NCBI GenBank assembly: GCA_015847255.1
Contig: JADLZK010010440.1
Coordinates: 1 to 64,000 of the forward strand
Length of the DNA stretch: 64,000 nt
Reading direction: 5' to 3'
DNA from: Hyparrhenia diplandra
Lineage: Eukaryota; Streptophyta; Magnoliopsida; Poales; Poaceae
Of the stretch, positions 47,634 to 63,559 are shown piece by piece; position 1 is the stretch's first letter, and every line of letters starts with the position of its first letter. Position numbers and translations under genes: made by a program. The notes beneath the pieces are model-generated. The model saw nothing but the letters and a program-made list of their open reading frames with translations. It did no database searches and was not told the origin of the DNA.

Positions 47634-47788
47634 CCTAACAGTGCCGTTTCCTGTTTCCTTAGCTCTTTTTGAACTGTCTTTTTTGTAGGCTGGTAATCCC
47701 AGCGGTGGATGCTGTAAAACTGTTACCGTGCTGGCTTTGTAAAAGCCGAGTTATAAAACTTGTTTAAAAAAAAATACCTAACAGTGCC
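47634..47788 (+). mobile_element. 5'-truncated non-LTR tail, 131 bp, with 12-bp TSD
   Basis: CCTAACAGTGCC at 47634-47645 and 47777-47788 flanks a 131-bp insert ending in GTTTAAAAAAAAATA. Poly(A) plus a perfect TSD indicates target-primed reverse transcription by a LINE. Only a 3' UTR fragment was copied. Confidence 0.8.
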
Positions 47789-47865
47789 TAGTATGTTTTT
47801 TTTTGAAGGAAAACAGGAGGGGCTTGCACCCCTACTGTGCTTTTATTGAAAAACACTAGTATGTT
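47788..47865 (-). mobile_element. 58-bp LINE tail with 10-bp TSD, abutting the previous insert
   Basis: CTAGTATGTT at 47788-47797 and 47856-47865 flanks an insert whose - strand reads TCAATAAAAGCACAGTAGGG, then GCCCCTCCTG and an A run. It overlaps the previous element's TSD by one base and points the other way. Confidence 0.75.
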
Positions 47866-48780
47866 GGCCATGGAGGTCCAGAAGTGATACCTGGCATCGT
47901 GCCCAGGACCAAGAGAGTTGGGTGGTGCAGACGGTGTAGCAGCTTCAGCTGCAGACAAGCATTTTGGTAGCAAGGTTTCTGACTCGTAGAGGCCTCTGTG
48001 TTTTTCGGCTCGCATATTGGGCTTGATTGGTAAGGCTCCAAAATTTGCCCCCAAAATTAGTGCAATACAAAACCAGCTGAGCATTGCCAAATCAATTTCT
48101 GGTTGCCAAAACCTCAGCAAGAAATCCAAAATTTGGCTACAAGGCACATTGATCTTTTTGCCTTTTGAGAAATCAGAACCCAGCAGGTGCGAATGTATGT
48201 ATCTAGTCAAGAATGTACCCAGCTAGCAGTTGCATCGTCAAGGGTATCACAAGATGCTAAGTTCCACGTGATGGGTATTTGATCGATCGATCAGATGTGT
48301 AGTTTACTCTAAGCGTCAAGGGAATGTAGTCTCTGACCGGTCACCGCTAAGTGCATGCGCGCGCGGAAACCGACGAGCAAAAGGATGAAAGAGATTCACA
48401 TTATATTCTCTCGTCGTCGTTTTATTTGCGTAACTGCGTTGCACTTTCATGCGCGCGCGTACCCAGCTTTTCTATTTTTATCTATGCATGTTTCCGTTGG
48501 ACAGGGCAGCTGCTTAATTTTGGGCTCTCCCGCCCGTGACGGCAATAACTTTCATACTCTTGTGCATATGTAATACTCATGCGATGATGCATCATTGGCT
48601 ACACAAGCATATTCTCCTGCACGCATGCCAAATATATATATACCTTTGCAGCTACATGCCTGCAGCAAAGGTGGTAGATAAAAACAGTCGATCCATACTA
48701 ATTAATCTACCTTGTCTCCACGACGCTCTTGTCACTCTCTGTGTACTCTAGCGATCCAAGCTACTTTCCCGTCCTGTGCT
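47866..48780. other. Upstream region of the DUF247 gene
   Basis: No exon supported. Notable short elements: GATCGATCGATCAGAT at 48281-48295 and GCATGCGCGCGCG at 48353-48365. Candidate upstream regulatory DNA only by position. Confidence 0.4.
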
Positions 48781-48891
48781 TATATAGTACAGTATATACT
48801 GTCGGCCGGCCTGCTGGCCTGGCCGGTGTGGGAGAGAATACGTATACGTACGTACGTGCCGATGCAAGTGCGTTTGAAAGCCACGGCGCAG

Positions 48892-48898
48892 TATAAAA
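48892..48898 (+). promoter_or_regulatory. TATA box of the DUF247 gene
   Basis: TATAAAA in a GC-rich context, 107 bases before the ATG at 49005, which predicts a leader of about 75-80 nt. Just upstream are a 14-bp palindrome ACAGTATATACTGT (48789-48802), a GGCCGG/CCTGGCCGG cluster and overlapping CGTATACGTACGTACGT. Confidence 0.65.
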
Positions 48899-49004
48899 CA
48901 AACACGTACAGTAGCAAGCAAGCAAGGCTCTGTTTCCTTTCCCTGCCGGCCATACATCTCACATAGTCGATCTCTGCTTCAACATTCACTTCATCCAGCT
49001 AGAG

Positions 49005-54400
<5,396 letters not shown>

Positions 54401-55500
54401 GCAGCTGCAGGCCTACTAGCGCCTGCGCTGCATATTACTACCCACAGCCACTCTTTCCCTTTTTTTAGCATTTCCACAGCCACTCTTTCCTTATCACTAT
54501 CGTTTGTTTTAACTAGTACTGCGGCAGTTACAATTAATTAGTGTGTTTTTAAAGAATTTGAATTAATTAGTGTGCCCATCCGCTCCAGGCCGCCAGGCAA
54601 TCTTTACACTGCTGATCTTCAATTTTTGTTATCAGAAGTATGCAAGTGTGTCAGTGACATTCAGTTGCTTTGGCTCCTCCTATCAACTGATTTTTTTTTT
54701 CTCACACACTTACATTGTCATCTAACTACAATTACACTACCTTACTACTATATTTACACTTGATTTCTTAAGTGTAACGTATTGGACAGGGCGACGTAAT
54801 TTGGAGATAACACAATATCTCATGCAGATATAGGCCATTTTTTTAAAAAAGATTTTTCCCTATGAATTCTAGATACCAAATATACGTGAAATTGCTCGCA
54901 AATATCATCAATTTGTTCACAAATTTACAAATGGAAGAACAAAGACTAGAGAAGAACAGACAATAGAGAGCACATCGTCTTCTTCTTCGAGCAAAAGAGA
55001 GGAAGCAGAGAAAACAGAGGACAAACAGGGTACAGAGCGTACCCTGTATATATTCAGGATTAGCTGAAAATGTGCCTAGACCAGAAAAACTTACGCATGT
55101 TTTAACGCAGAGTATGTATAGAGCATACCCTGTGTATTCAGGAGTGTTTTGGACTTCAAATTGCTGAATACGAAAACAATTTTTCTGAAAATTCGTTTGT
55201 ATCAACGTGTTTCCTTGACATGTGCTGGCTGCTTTAGCCCCCAAGTTCAGGTTACTGCAAGGAGTAGCTGGCTTCTCTTCATTTGCACTAAAACATGCAG
55301 CAGGTTTCTACGAAGCCAAAAAAAAAAAAAAAAAAAAACAGAGATTTTGCATGTCAGAGTTCAGGTGACTGCTATGTCGCTTTCTGGAAAAGCAGAGGAA
55401 ACTCTTTTTTTTAAAAAGAGCTCAGGTTACTGCTGCATGCTCCCTTTCTTTCCTCTAATTAAGTCGTCTCAGTATGCAAACCATATATTGCTCTAAGTAG
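54401..55500. other. 3' flank of the DUF247 gene
   Basis: CCACAGCCACTCTTTCC occurs twice (about 54441 and 54475) in the presumed 3' UTR. A 20-base A run lies at 55319-55338. A 133-codon - strand frame (54843-55244) has no domain and is not called. Confidence 0.4.
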
Positions 55501-55784
55501 GCCAAATACCTGCTCATTCCACTGAGAAAACGGCATTTCGGATGGCTGTCAGAATTCACATGAAGCCTCCCTAGACAGCAAAATCAACAGGCTTGCAAAG
55601 CTATCACATATATAGCTGTTGCTACTCATAGTACAAAAGCAAAGTGTCTTATTCATGATCAAATCAAATGGCGTGTCCACAAAACAACATGTCCTAGAGT
55701 TCCTTGACTGAATGAAAATGGCAAGTTCCGAATGTTTTATGAAAGGCAAACTACTGAAGTTTCACAGAAGGAAATATGAAGTAA

Positions 55785-56566
55785 GTTCAAGATAAAGAAA
55801 GGAATTATTTCTCATTGGGGGTGACTTCATATAAGAAATCAGAGAGTCAATATGTGTGGACAGAGCTGACCCTAAGTTACGTTTGATGTATATATTTTCT
55901 TTCAGATCAGCAGAATACTTGTCAATATTTTTGCGTGTGGCTTCAACCTTCTTGAGAAATGTATCAATAGCAGCCTTGTCTTCTTCTATTTCTCCAAGTT
56001 CATTCCTTGCCGACTGAAGCAGATCTTCCAGCCTTTTAACCTCGTTCTCCGCCTCTTTTTTTTTTTAAGAGACAGGATTTCCTCTTGCACCTCAGCAGCT
56101 GTTTCAATTTTACGAACTTCTTCTAGCGCCTTATTTGGGATGTCCTTTTGAGTAGTAGAAGCCTCCTTCAGTGTTTCGTCAATAGAGGATTTTTGTTCAG
56201 AAGCATCTTGAGGTGCTCTAATGCCACCTTCATTTTCTTAACCCCACCACTAAGGTTATTAGGAAACCGGTTACTCCAGTCACAAAGAATTGTATCTATC
56301 TTCTTGTAGAGGCTACCCTTGTCAAGTTTTTTAGCATTGACGATATCGTGGAGGCTTTTCATGTCCTCCTGAACATCGTTGAAGAGGTGCCTTTTTGATG
56401 AATCAGTGGTGCCCACGACTTTAAGGACATCATACTTGTCTTGGCCTATGCTTATGTTGAATTCTTTAACTCGAGAGCCCATATCGGAACATTTTTTCTT
56501 CACGCTGGAATGTATTTTGTTCAGCTTTTTCTTGTTAGCTGTAGCATCCCAGTTGGTGTTTGCTGC
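55785..56566 (-). pseudogene. Coiled-coil protein gene remnant
   Basis: On the - strand an exon opens at 56566 after CTCTTGCAG and reads ANTNWDATANKKKLNKIH, DVQEDMKSLHDIVNAKKLDK and VKKMKVALEHLKMLLNK in one frame. It then continues in other frames with ALEEVRKIETAAEVQEEILS, VKRLEDLLQSARNELGEIEE and AAIDTFLKKVEATRKNIDKY. The heptad pattern and Glu/Lys content predict a long coiled coil. Frame changes occur near 56190 and at a T10 run (about 56056-56065), so it looks inactivated. Family not recognised; transposon-associated coiled-coil proteins of grasses look similar. Confidence 0.5.
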
Positions 56567-56569
56567 AAG

Positions 56570-57108
56570 AGAGCAAATGTGGCTCAGAATAAATGTGTGT
56601 ACAAAAACATAATGAGAAGGAGCGGCGCGGCAGGCGCAGAAGATGGCAACGCCCTGTGCAGATACCACGCCGCCGCTGCCCTGCGTCATACTAGCTAAGC
56701 TAGAGCCACTCCATCTGTCTCTGGCACCTCTTCTATCCCACGTACCTGTTGCCGAGGCTTACACACACAAAGTGCATCAGCCATATACCAGCAGCTACTG
56801 CAGGTACAAGTTCTCGTGGTCGCTGAACTCGACGCATACCGGCGCGGTTGCTCACACTCTGGCAATGGGAGTCAGTCGCATGGCTCTTTGAGCCTTTCCT
56901 CGTGCTTTGCACAAACGCCGCCTCGATGAGGCCTACGGGCTCTAGAAAGCAGCAGATCTATGTGGGTTTGTGATGATTGGCATGGCACTGGTTCCGGTCC
57001 ATGGCCAGTGGTCCGTTTGATTTGGAAAGTGGTATGCCTGGCTGGGCATCTTGGACCAAGATCCATGGATGGGTTTGTTTTGTGGACAGGTGATGGAAAT
57101 TGGAAATA
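56570..57108. other. Spacer or upstream part of the coiled-coil gene
   Basis: A short - strand frame precedes the acceptor at 56567 and could be an earlier exon or retained intron. The rest shows nothing recognisable. Confidence 0.3.
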
Positions 57109-58393
57109 AGCCTTTTGTAGTTTTTTTAGATAATGGAAATTATATTTCCGGCTTCAGTCATCCGATGATGCATCAGGCCAACAGAAAACAACTGAGAGAC
57201 AGTGTTCCAGGTAAAACAAAGGTCACCCGAAAACACTGGTGCACTAAAAAAAATAAAACAACTAAAACCCGTCCACCATTGGAGACTCTGTAACTTATAA
57301 CCCGGCAACAAAGCATAAGACCCCATAAGCATGTGCGATGAACCGCCACCTTGATAGCGTCAGCCGACATCCAAGGGGTCTTCCACCAGCGACGTCTCCA
57401 ATGAGAAAATGCCATCCAAAGACGCCATCGCCGCCCACCCAACTAGTGTTGTTTTTCACCCGTAGAGATCCACTTGAATGACGACGCCTCCAGCGAGGAA
57501 AGGTGGCGCCCTCGGGCGTCACCGCCCGTCAGAGATAGTGAGCGGCCGCCATGCCATTACGCCAACCGCCGACGGCGTGCACCATCGCGAAAATCAGATC
57601 TAGAAAACAAAAGCCGGCGTCACCGCCATCCGTCCATCTCTACGACTCCTCCGCCTTGACGAGCGTTGTGGAAGCCACATGACCGGCCACCGGGTTGATC
57701 CCCAATATGGCCAACCAAAATGCTTCACCATCGCCGCCGTCCGAAAACACCGCCACCATGGTCGGCGTCTTCGCGATGCCCATTCTGGGTCGCCCGGATC
57801 AGCCCGCCTTTGGGTTCTCCGGCGCCCGATATGGGACGGTCGACTACGCCACCATGGGGTCGAACCAAACCGCCTGCTCCGCCCACCGCCGTGTCGTCCG
57901 CATTGCCTCCAAATCACGCCTCAAAGACCCCACCGCCCGACCTCCACCACCGCGCACCCCCAAACGCCACGGCCACGGATCCGGACAGGGGTGTCACGGA
58001 TCGAGACCCGGCCAGCGCCCGGCTAGCAAGGAGGTAGGGGCGGCGAGAACCAGCGGCGAAGCAGCCGCCGCCCCGTCGAAGCCCGTGCGGGCCGCCGCCT
58101 TGCCGCCCGACGCCTTGCGGGCCCCGGCGCCGCTGCACGACCAGGAAGATCTCGCCGCCGCGCGCGATCCACGGGCCGCCGGGAGGTGGAAACCTCGCTG
58201 TCGCCGTCCTTGGGGTCCCGCACGGATTCCCGGCGGCCACCCCTCTGGCAGCAGCAAGGTAGAGGAGGGAGGAGGTGAGTGGTGGGTGGCGGCGCTAGGG
58301 TTCCCGAGTCTTTGCGGGCGACGACGCGGGGACGGAAACACAACTCGGATGAGCCGCTAGATAGGTCGATGTGTCTGACCAGCCTTTTTGTAG
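57109..58393 (-). mobile_element. GC-rich retroposon A (about 1.26 kb) with poly(A) and TSD
   Basis: AGCCTTTTGTAG (57109-57120) and AGCCTTTTTGTAG (58381-58393) flank an insert that, on the - strand, begins GGTCAGACACATCGACC, has a very GC-rich body with AACCCTAGCGCCGCC near its start, then an AT-richer 3' part ending AATTTCCATTATCTAAAAAAA. TSD and tail show LINE-type insertion. Several long frames are open through GC bias, but no reverse transcriptase or endonuclease motif is present. Confidence 0.75.
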
Positions 58394-58478
58394 TTAATGG
58401 CCCATGGTGATTATGGGCACGGTCTGAGTCTGACCATTATGATCTGCTTAGGCAAATGAGTCTAAAAGTTGTGTATCA

Positions 58479-58528
58479 ATCATCAATCTCTTATTCTTAA
58501 AAAAAAAAATCATCAATCTCTTATTCTC

Positions 58529-58561
<33 letters not shown>

Positions 58562-58562
58562 C
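58479..58562 (+). repeat. Three copies of ATCATCAATCTC separated by A runs
   Basis: Starts at 58479, 58509 and 58551. The first two are followed by TTATTCTT/TTATTCTC and A runs of about 11 and 22. The layout resembles stacked poly(A)-TSD units. Confidence 0.85.
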
Positions 58563-58570
58563 TACCTATC

Positions 58571-58618
58571 TACTTATATGCGTGTTGTGAGCGTCTGCGT
58601 TGTCTTGTGTAAAAAAAA
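58571..58618 (+). mobile_element. Isolated SINE/LINE 3' tail
   Basis: GTGAGCGTCTGCGTTGTCTT and GTGTAAAAAAAA match the 3' end of the SINE at 50238-50533 (GAGCGTCTGCGTTGTCTCTG). Only the tail is present. No TSD was identified. Confidence 0.55.
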
Positions 58619-58985
58619 TGAAAGTGGGTCTTCATCATGGGGCGGCGGGACTCCCACAGCCTATAACCACGAAAAAAAAACAGAGGGATGGATCGCCGAC
58701 GGGGACTCCTCCCGGCACGCACCCGACGCCTCCGCCCGTCCCGGCCGGCCCGGCGGAGCCATCTTCTCCAACAGGACGCTGCCAATCCCGACGGTCCCGC
58801 AACGGTATCTTTCCTCCAGTGCACGGACATATGGCTCCCGCCGATGTGTTGTTGTTGGTGGGGCTGCATTGCTTGTACGAATATGTGTCCATGTGCAGTT
58901 CACAGCTGCATTCATGCATCCATGGATTCAGTAGGTGTGTTGGTCTTCTTTGGATTAGAGTTATCTTGGTAGTAAGCTAGTGTCC
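58619..58985. other. Spacer without recognised gene
   Basis: GC-rich then mixed DNA. Overlapping frames on both strands show no domain. Confidence 0.4.
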
Positions 58986-60468
58986 ATGTTATTGCATCAT
59001 ATATACTAGCCTTGAACCGCTCCCCGCTCGCGTCGCCTCCACGCTGGCGACCGGGCGGGAAACCCTAAGCGCCGCCCTAGAGCTTCCGTCCGTCCCGTCC
59101 ACTTCCTGTCGCCGCCCGGCTGGAGGCGGGCCGCCGGCGACGACGTCGGCGGCCGCCCGGATGGCGGCGGCGAGGCCTTTCCTCCTCCGGTGGTGTGGCG
59201 GGGCGGGCGGTGGCGGGCGCCGCCTCGTCGGAGTTGCGTCGGCGGCACGGCGAGGTCGCCGGCCGGGTCCACGGCGATCTTTGGCGTGCCCGGCCGAGCC
59301 AGTACGGATGCGGGCGGCAGCCGCGCGGCGGGCCTTCCTCCCGTCGGCCATGTCATCCCTTCCCCTCCCGTCGCGCCGATCGCCTCCGGGGGCCCGGGCT
59401 GGCGGATCCGGCGACCGGGGTCGGTGGGGGCGCTGGTGGGCTCCTTGGGGGCATCTGTCTGGCCGAAAGGTCGGATCCTCTGTCTTGCGGCGGGATCGGG
59501 ACCTTGCGGTGAAGCGGCGCCCGGCGCCGAGGAGATGGCGGAGAGTTCCTACGCTCCCGCGTTGCCGGTCTTCTTCTACTTAGCGTTGTGGCATGCCGGT
59601 GGCGGCGGCCGCGCGACGGCGGCGTGTGCGGTGGTGGTTTGGTCATGCGGGCGTTGGGGGGCGACACCTCTGCGGTCCCTCCCCCGATGGCCGGCCGGTG
59701 GTTCGGTTCGGCCCAGGCCCGTGGCCGGGGTTCGCCCGGCCCGGTGGTCCAGGGGGCTCCCGGTGAGCTTGTCCATGCTCCCGCGGTCGAGCCGCCCGAA
59801 AGCGTGACGGCCGGCGGGGACCGGGGCGTCTGTGGGGGCTCCTCGGTGAGCATGTGCTCCCGAGGTAGAGCCGCTGTGGAGGCACTTTCGGTGGCGAAGA
59901 CGAAGATGAAGACTAAGCGCTGGGTTTCGGCCAGGTGGACCAGCGGCGGCCGGGCGTGTTTGTTGGTTTCTCGGCTTGTCGTCTTGCCATGGGGTGGGCG
60001 ATGCGGCTCTGGCGGCTGCGTGTGCAGCCGGCGCGTCGATCCCAGGGCGAGGTTGCAGCGGAGACGACGGCGGCGGCGGCGGTGGTGATTTCCTCGGATC
60101 GGAGGTGGGGGCGACATCCGTTCTAGAGTCTTTGGGCGAAAGTCTAGCGATGGCGGCGCTGCGGGTGTCATCTTCCTATTGGGGCGTCGCGTCTCTAGTT
60201 CCTTCCACGGGTGTGTACCGGTCCGTCATGGACGGCGGCGGCGCGTTTCGACGCCGTAACCTTGTTGAAAGGCGTTGTTGTGGTTTTAGACTAGGCTAGG
60301 CATCTCGGGATCCGCTCTTTCTTTGGGTTGTTGTTCTCTCCGTTGTATTGGCGTGGGTGTGGTTTTCGGGCCCGGTTTCCCTCAAAAAGCGGGTCAATCT
60401 TCTTCTTATTAATCTAAAGCCGGAACAGCTTTGTTTCGGATCTTTCAAAAAAAAATGTTATTGCATCA
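58986..60468 (+). mobile_element. GC-rich retroposon B (about 1.45 kb) with poly(A) and 14-bp TSD
   Basis: ATGTTATTGCATCA at 58986-58999 and 60455-60468 is a perfect TSD. The insert begins near TATATACTAGCCTTGAACCG, includes AACCCTAAGCGCCGCCC, runs through about 1.2 kb of very GC-rich DNA and ends with AAGCGGGTCAATCTTCTTCT, TAAAGCCGGAACAGC and an A run. The end resembles grass LINE 3' UTRs. No reverse transcriptase is encoded; open frames on both strands reflect GC content. Confidence 0.8.
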
Positions 60469-60639
60469 ATATTTTTATTTTCTATAGTATTAGCTAAAAA
60501 GTAAATCAACCTCGCGAACACATGGTTGATTTAGGTCAAATGTGTTTACTTGTGTGATTGAGCGATTGTCATTTTACTTCTATTTTCCTTTATTCTTTAT
60601 GCTTCGGCTATGTTCACCCGACACACGTGGAGTGTGTCG

Positions 60640-62556
60640 AAGATGTACCTCTTGGTTTGTGTTGTGCAGGTGTGGAGCTCGGAGATGGTAGCCGACAAGC
60701 GAGGTGTGAAGGGGCCAAGGAGGGGCGTGACCGGCCGACGGACCGCGGGAGGTGAAGGATGGACATAAGGCTTGGACCGAGGGACCGGATCATTTGGGTG
60801 GTTAGCCATGGTGGTTGACATCGTGACATTGACGAATGCAAGAGGGCGTGGCGAGGACCGTGTCGATCGGGTCAAGACGACGAGCTTGCAAGCAGAGCGG
60901 GCGGCTCGGATGACTTGGCGACTTCGGGCGGTCAAGACCGGTGGCATCGCGTGGTTTAGACCTCAAAACCACGGGCGCGGGTCTGGGCCTCAAAACCCAG
61001 GAAAATGTTCCGGTGGATGGAAGGGCGGCACGTGGCGGCCGGGGAGATTGCGTGAGGCAATGCTACAAATGAGGAGGCGAGGTGGTCATCGGATCGAGAA
61101 GATATCCAAGTCCGACCATTATGCCCCCTGGCTAAGTGGTTTCGGCAATTATATCAGTAGGGGTAGGATGGTCATTGTGACCAAGACTATAAATAGAGAG
61201 GGCAGCCCTCCATCTCAGGTTGTCTCTCCAGTTCCCAATTTCAGTTACAGTTTCCCAGTTTGTAGTTGTTCTAAGTGGGAGAGGTCTAGACAACTATTTT
61301 GTGAATTTGTTCGTAGGAAGCATACCCCTCGGTGCGTGCATGCCCTCTCGGGCTTTTGGGGTCAGATCGTTTTACCTGTGTCTTTGTGATTTTGCTCACG
61401 AGATTTTGTGTTCTTGAGTTCTATTTTCGCAGCCTTTTTCTCCTCCCCTTTCTAGTGCTCGATTCATCGTCTATGGATCGTTTCCTTTGATTCTTATTGC
61501 TGCAATCCATTCACGATCAAGAACCAAAGAGATTCACGGAGGAATTTGGTTGGATCCTCTTGCGTCCACGGATTCAAGCGATTTTGTGTTCGGGTTGTTT
61601 TTGGTTAGGGTTTGCACGTGATCCGAGATTTCCGTTGTTTTGCTCTGCGAGATCCAAAATTTTCAAAGGGGAAATGGTCACCCACATGTCTAGATCAATT
61701 AGAATTAATTTTGTGACCTGAGTTGTCGATTGGATCGAGTTTGATTCAATTTTAGGTGAGTTTTGCCGTTATTTGTGCTTCCATTAGCGGCTCGGCAGTC
61801 AGGTGGGGTCAGTCCGGCAGATGGGCGGACGGTCCGGCCATCGAACGAGCAGTCCAGCTCATGCTCATCTCCCTCCTTTGCAACGTGGACCGCCGACAGT
61901 TCGGCTCTACAACCCGGACAGTCCGGTTCCACTCGGCAAACAGGTACAGAAAGTTTGCTGCTCGGTTTGTTTTCCGTGCTTGCGGACAGTCCGGCCTGCC
62001 TAGGCGGACGATCCGGCGTTGGTGTCGACCACGAGTACAATAACCTGTTCTTTCTATTTGGTGCGAGGAACTTGACCATCGGACAATCCGCCCACCCCTA
62101 GCGGGTTTGTCCGGCGCTCATCGTCCAACATTTCGGCGGGGGTGTTTTTCGGTTGGGTTTTGGGTTTTTGCCGCGGACGATTCGCACCCCCCCGAGCGAT
62201 CCGGCGTGGTCAGATCTATGCCCGGTGGGACGGTATGCACTTTTGGTCGACGGTCGACCCCTGTCTTTGTCCAAACTGCGGACGAGTCAAACTCGAGGCT
62301 TGGGCGGTCCGGTACGCCCGATTTTAGAGTTGTTTTTCATTGCTCGTTTGGTTGATCGCTTTGGGTTGTCTCGGTTGATCTCTTTGTCACCACTGGGGCA
62401 ATCCCTAGGTCATCCACCTTGCATTCAAAGTCATGATCTTCTTGTGTGTTGTTTGGTTTGCTTTTGAGGGGTCGTGAGAGCTACCGGTCGATAATTTGAA
62501 AGAATTTTTCAAGGCTCCCATTCACCCCAGCCCTCGGTCGCCGTTTCGGTCCTTCA
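60640..62556 (+). mobile_element. Ty1/copia LTR (5' LTR; left limit uncertain)
   Basis: A promoter-like ACTATAAATAGAGAGG lies at 61187-61202. The right end CCTTCA (62551-62556) is followed by a primer-binding site, which fixes that limit. Between 61790 and 62310 a CGGNCNGTCCGG-type motif recurs many times (for example CGGACGGTCCGG, CCGGACAGTCCGG, GCGGACGATCCGG). The left limit is a guess because no TSD or second LTR lies in the window. Confidence 0.55.
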
Positions 62557-62557
62557 A

Positions 62558-62569
62558 TTGGTACCGAGC
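62558..62569 (+). promoter_or_regulatory. Copia primer-binding site
   Basis: TTGGTACCGAGC, one substitution and one missing base away from the initiator-Met PBS TTGGTATCAGAGC, starting one base after the LTR end. Confidence 0.7.
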
Positions 62570-62620
62570 TAGTTAGGATCACTTCCACCCTAAGCGGTCC
62601 GTGATCCGCAAGAAGGCGAC

Positions 62621-62935
62621 ATGGATCGTGGTTTCGGCCCTTTTGGCAAACCTCCGAGTTCGATGGCACCAACTATTGAAAGATTAAGATGCGATCACAC
62701 CTTATGGGGATGGATTGGAGTGTGGGAGATTGTTGAGGATGAGAACTATCAAGTGTTATCCGCTCGAGTGGGTGAGGAACAAATCAACCAACACAATGCC
62801 AACAACCGAGCAACGAGTGTCTTGTTCTCTAGCCTCTAGGACATAGAGTTTGAGAGAGTAGCCACTTGCGCGAATCTCGTTTCGCGGTCGACCAGCGAGA
62901 TAATCTTTCTCGCGGTCAAACCAACCAAGCGCTCC
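62621..62935 (+). pseudogene. Copia gag N-terminus, decayed
   Basis: ATG at 62621 gives MDRGFGPFGKPP. The gag landmark EFDGTNY, a stop (TGA) where Trp is expected, then KIKMRSHLMGMDWSVWEIVE appear in a second frame, before VLSARVGEEQINQHNANNRA. This matches the UBN2-type gag of copia elements. The similarity fades after EFERVATCA and no pol follows in the window. Confidence 0.65.
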
Positions 62936-62999
62936 CACATTTTCTCCCTTTTTCTGTCTTCTTTTGCATGTGCTGATGTCGGCGTTGGCGTAGGCGGAA

Positions 63000-63540
63000 A
63001 AAAGTAAAATATTTTTAAATTGCTATTTTTATAAATGGTGTATCCGTTTTTTAATTCCGTTTGCACCGGTGTGTTTCTACGCGACTAAACGAATAAAACT
63101 AGATCCCACTCAAATATGTCTCAAAGTTTTTTTTTTTAAATTTTTTTCTAGTAGGAATATAAGTTATATATAACTTTGAGTTACACATAAATATGTATAA
63201 GTTAGATGTATAAGTTATATTACCTGAGTTACAAAAAAAAGTTATATGTATAAGTTATATAACCTAAGTTATACATATAAGTTATATGTATGTTATATAA
63301 CTTTGAGTTACACAAAACAATATACAAGTTATATAATCTGAGTGACATATATAAGTTATATATATAAGTTATAACCTGAGTTACACAAAAAATTTATATG
63401 TATAAGTTATGTAATCTCGAGTTACACGTAATAAGTTATACGTATAACTTATATAACCTGAGTTACACAAAAAAAGTTATATGTATAAGTTATAAAACCT
63501 TAGTTAGACATATAAGTTATATGTATAAGTGAAGATCTCT
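63000..63540. repeat. AT-rich degenerate tandem array (AAGTTATATGTATAAGTTATA)
   Basis: From about 63165 the phrases TATAAGTTATAT, ATAACCTGAGTTACAC and ATGTATAAGTTATA alternate roughly every 40-50 bases, about eight rounds with indels. It interrupts the copia remnant. Confidence 0.85.
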
Positions 63541-63559
63541 AAATTGGTTTTGGCTAATT

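Noticed and set aside
57600..58360. Overlapping Pro/Arg/Ala-rich frames
   Set aside because: Same reason: they lie wholly within retroposon A and show no family motif.
59161..60171. Several frames of 100-270 codons on both strands
   Set aside because: GC-rich DNA lacks stops. Composition is equally biased on all frames and no domain is visible; a TSD-bounded retroposon explains the segment.
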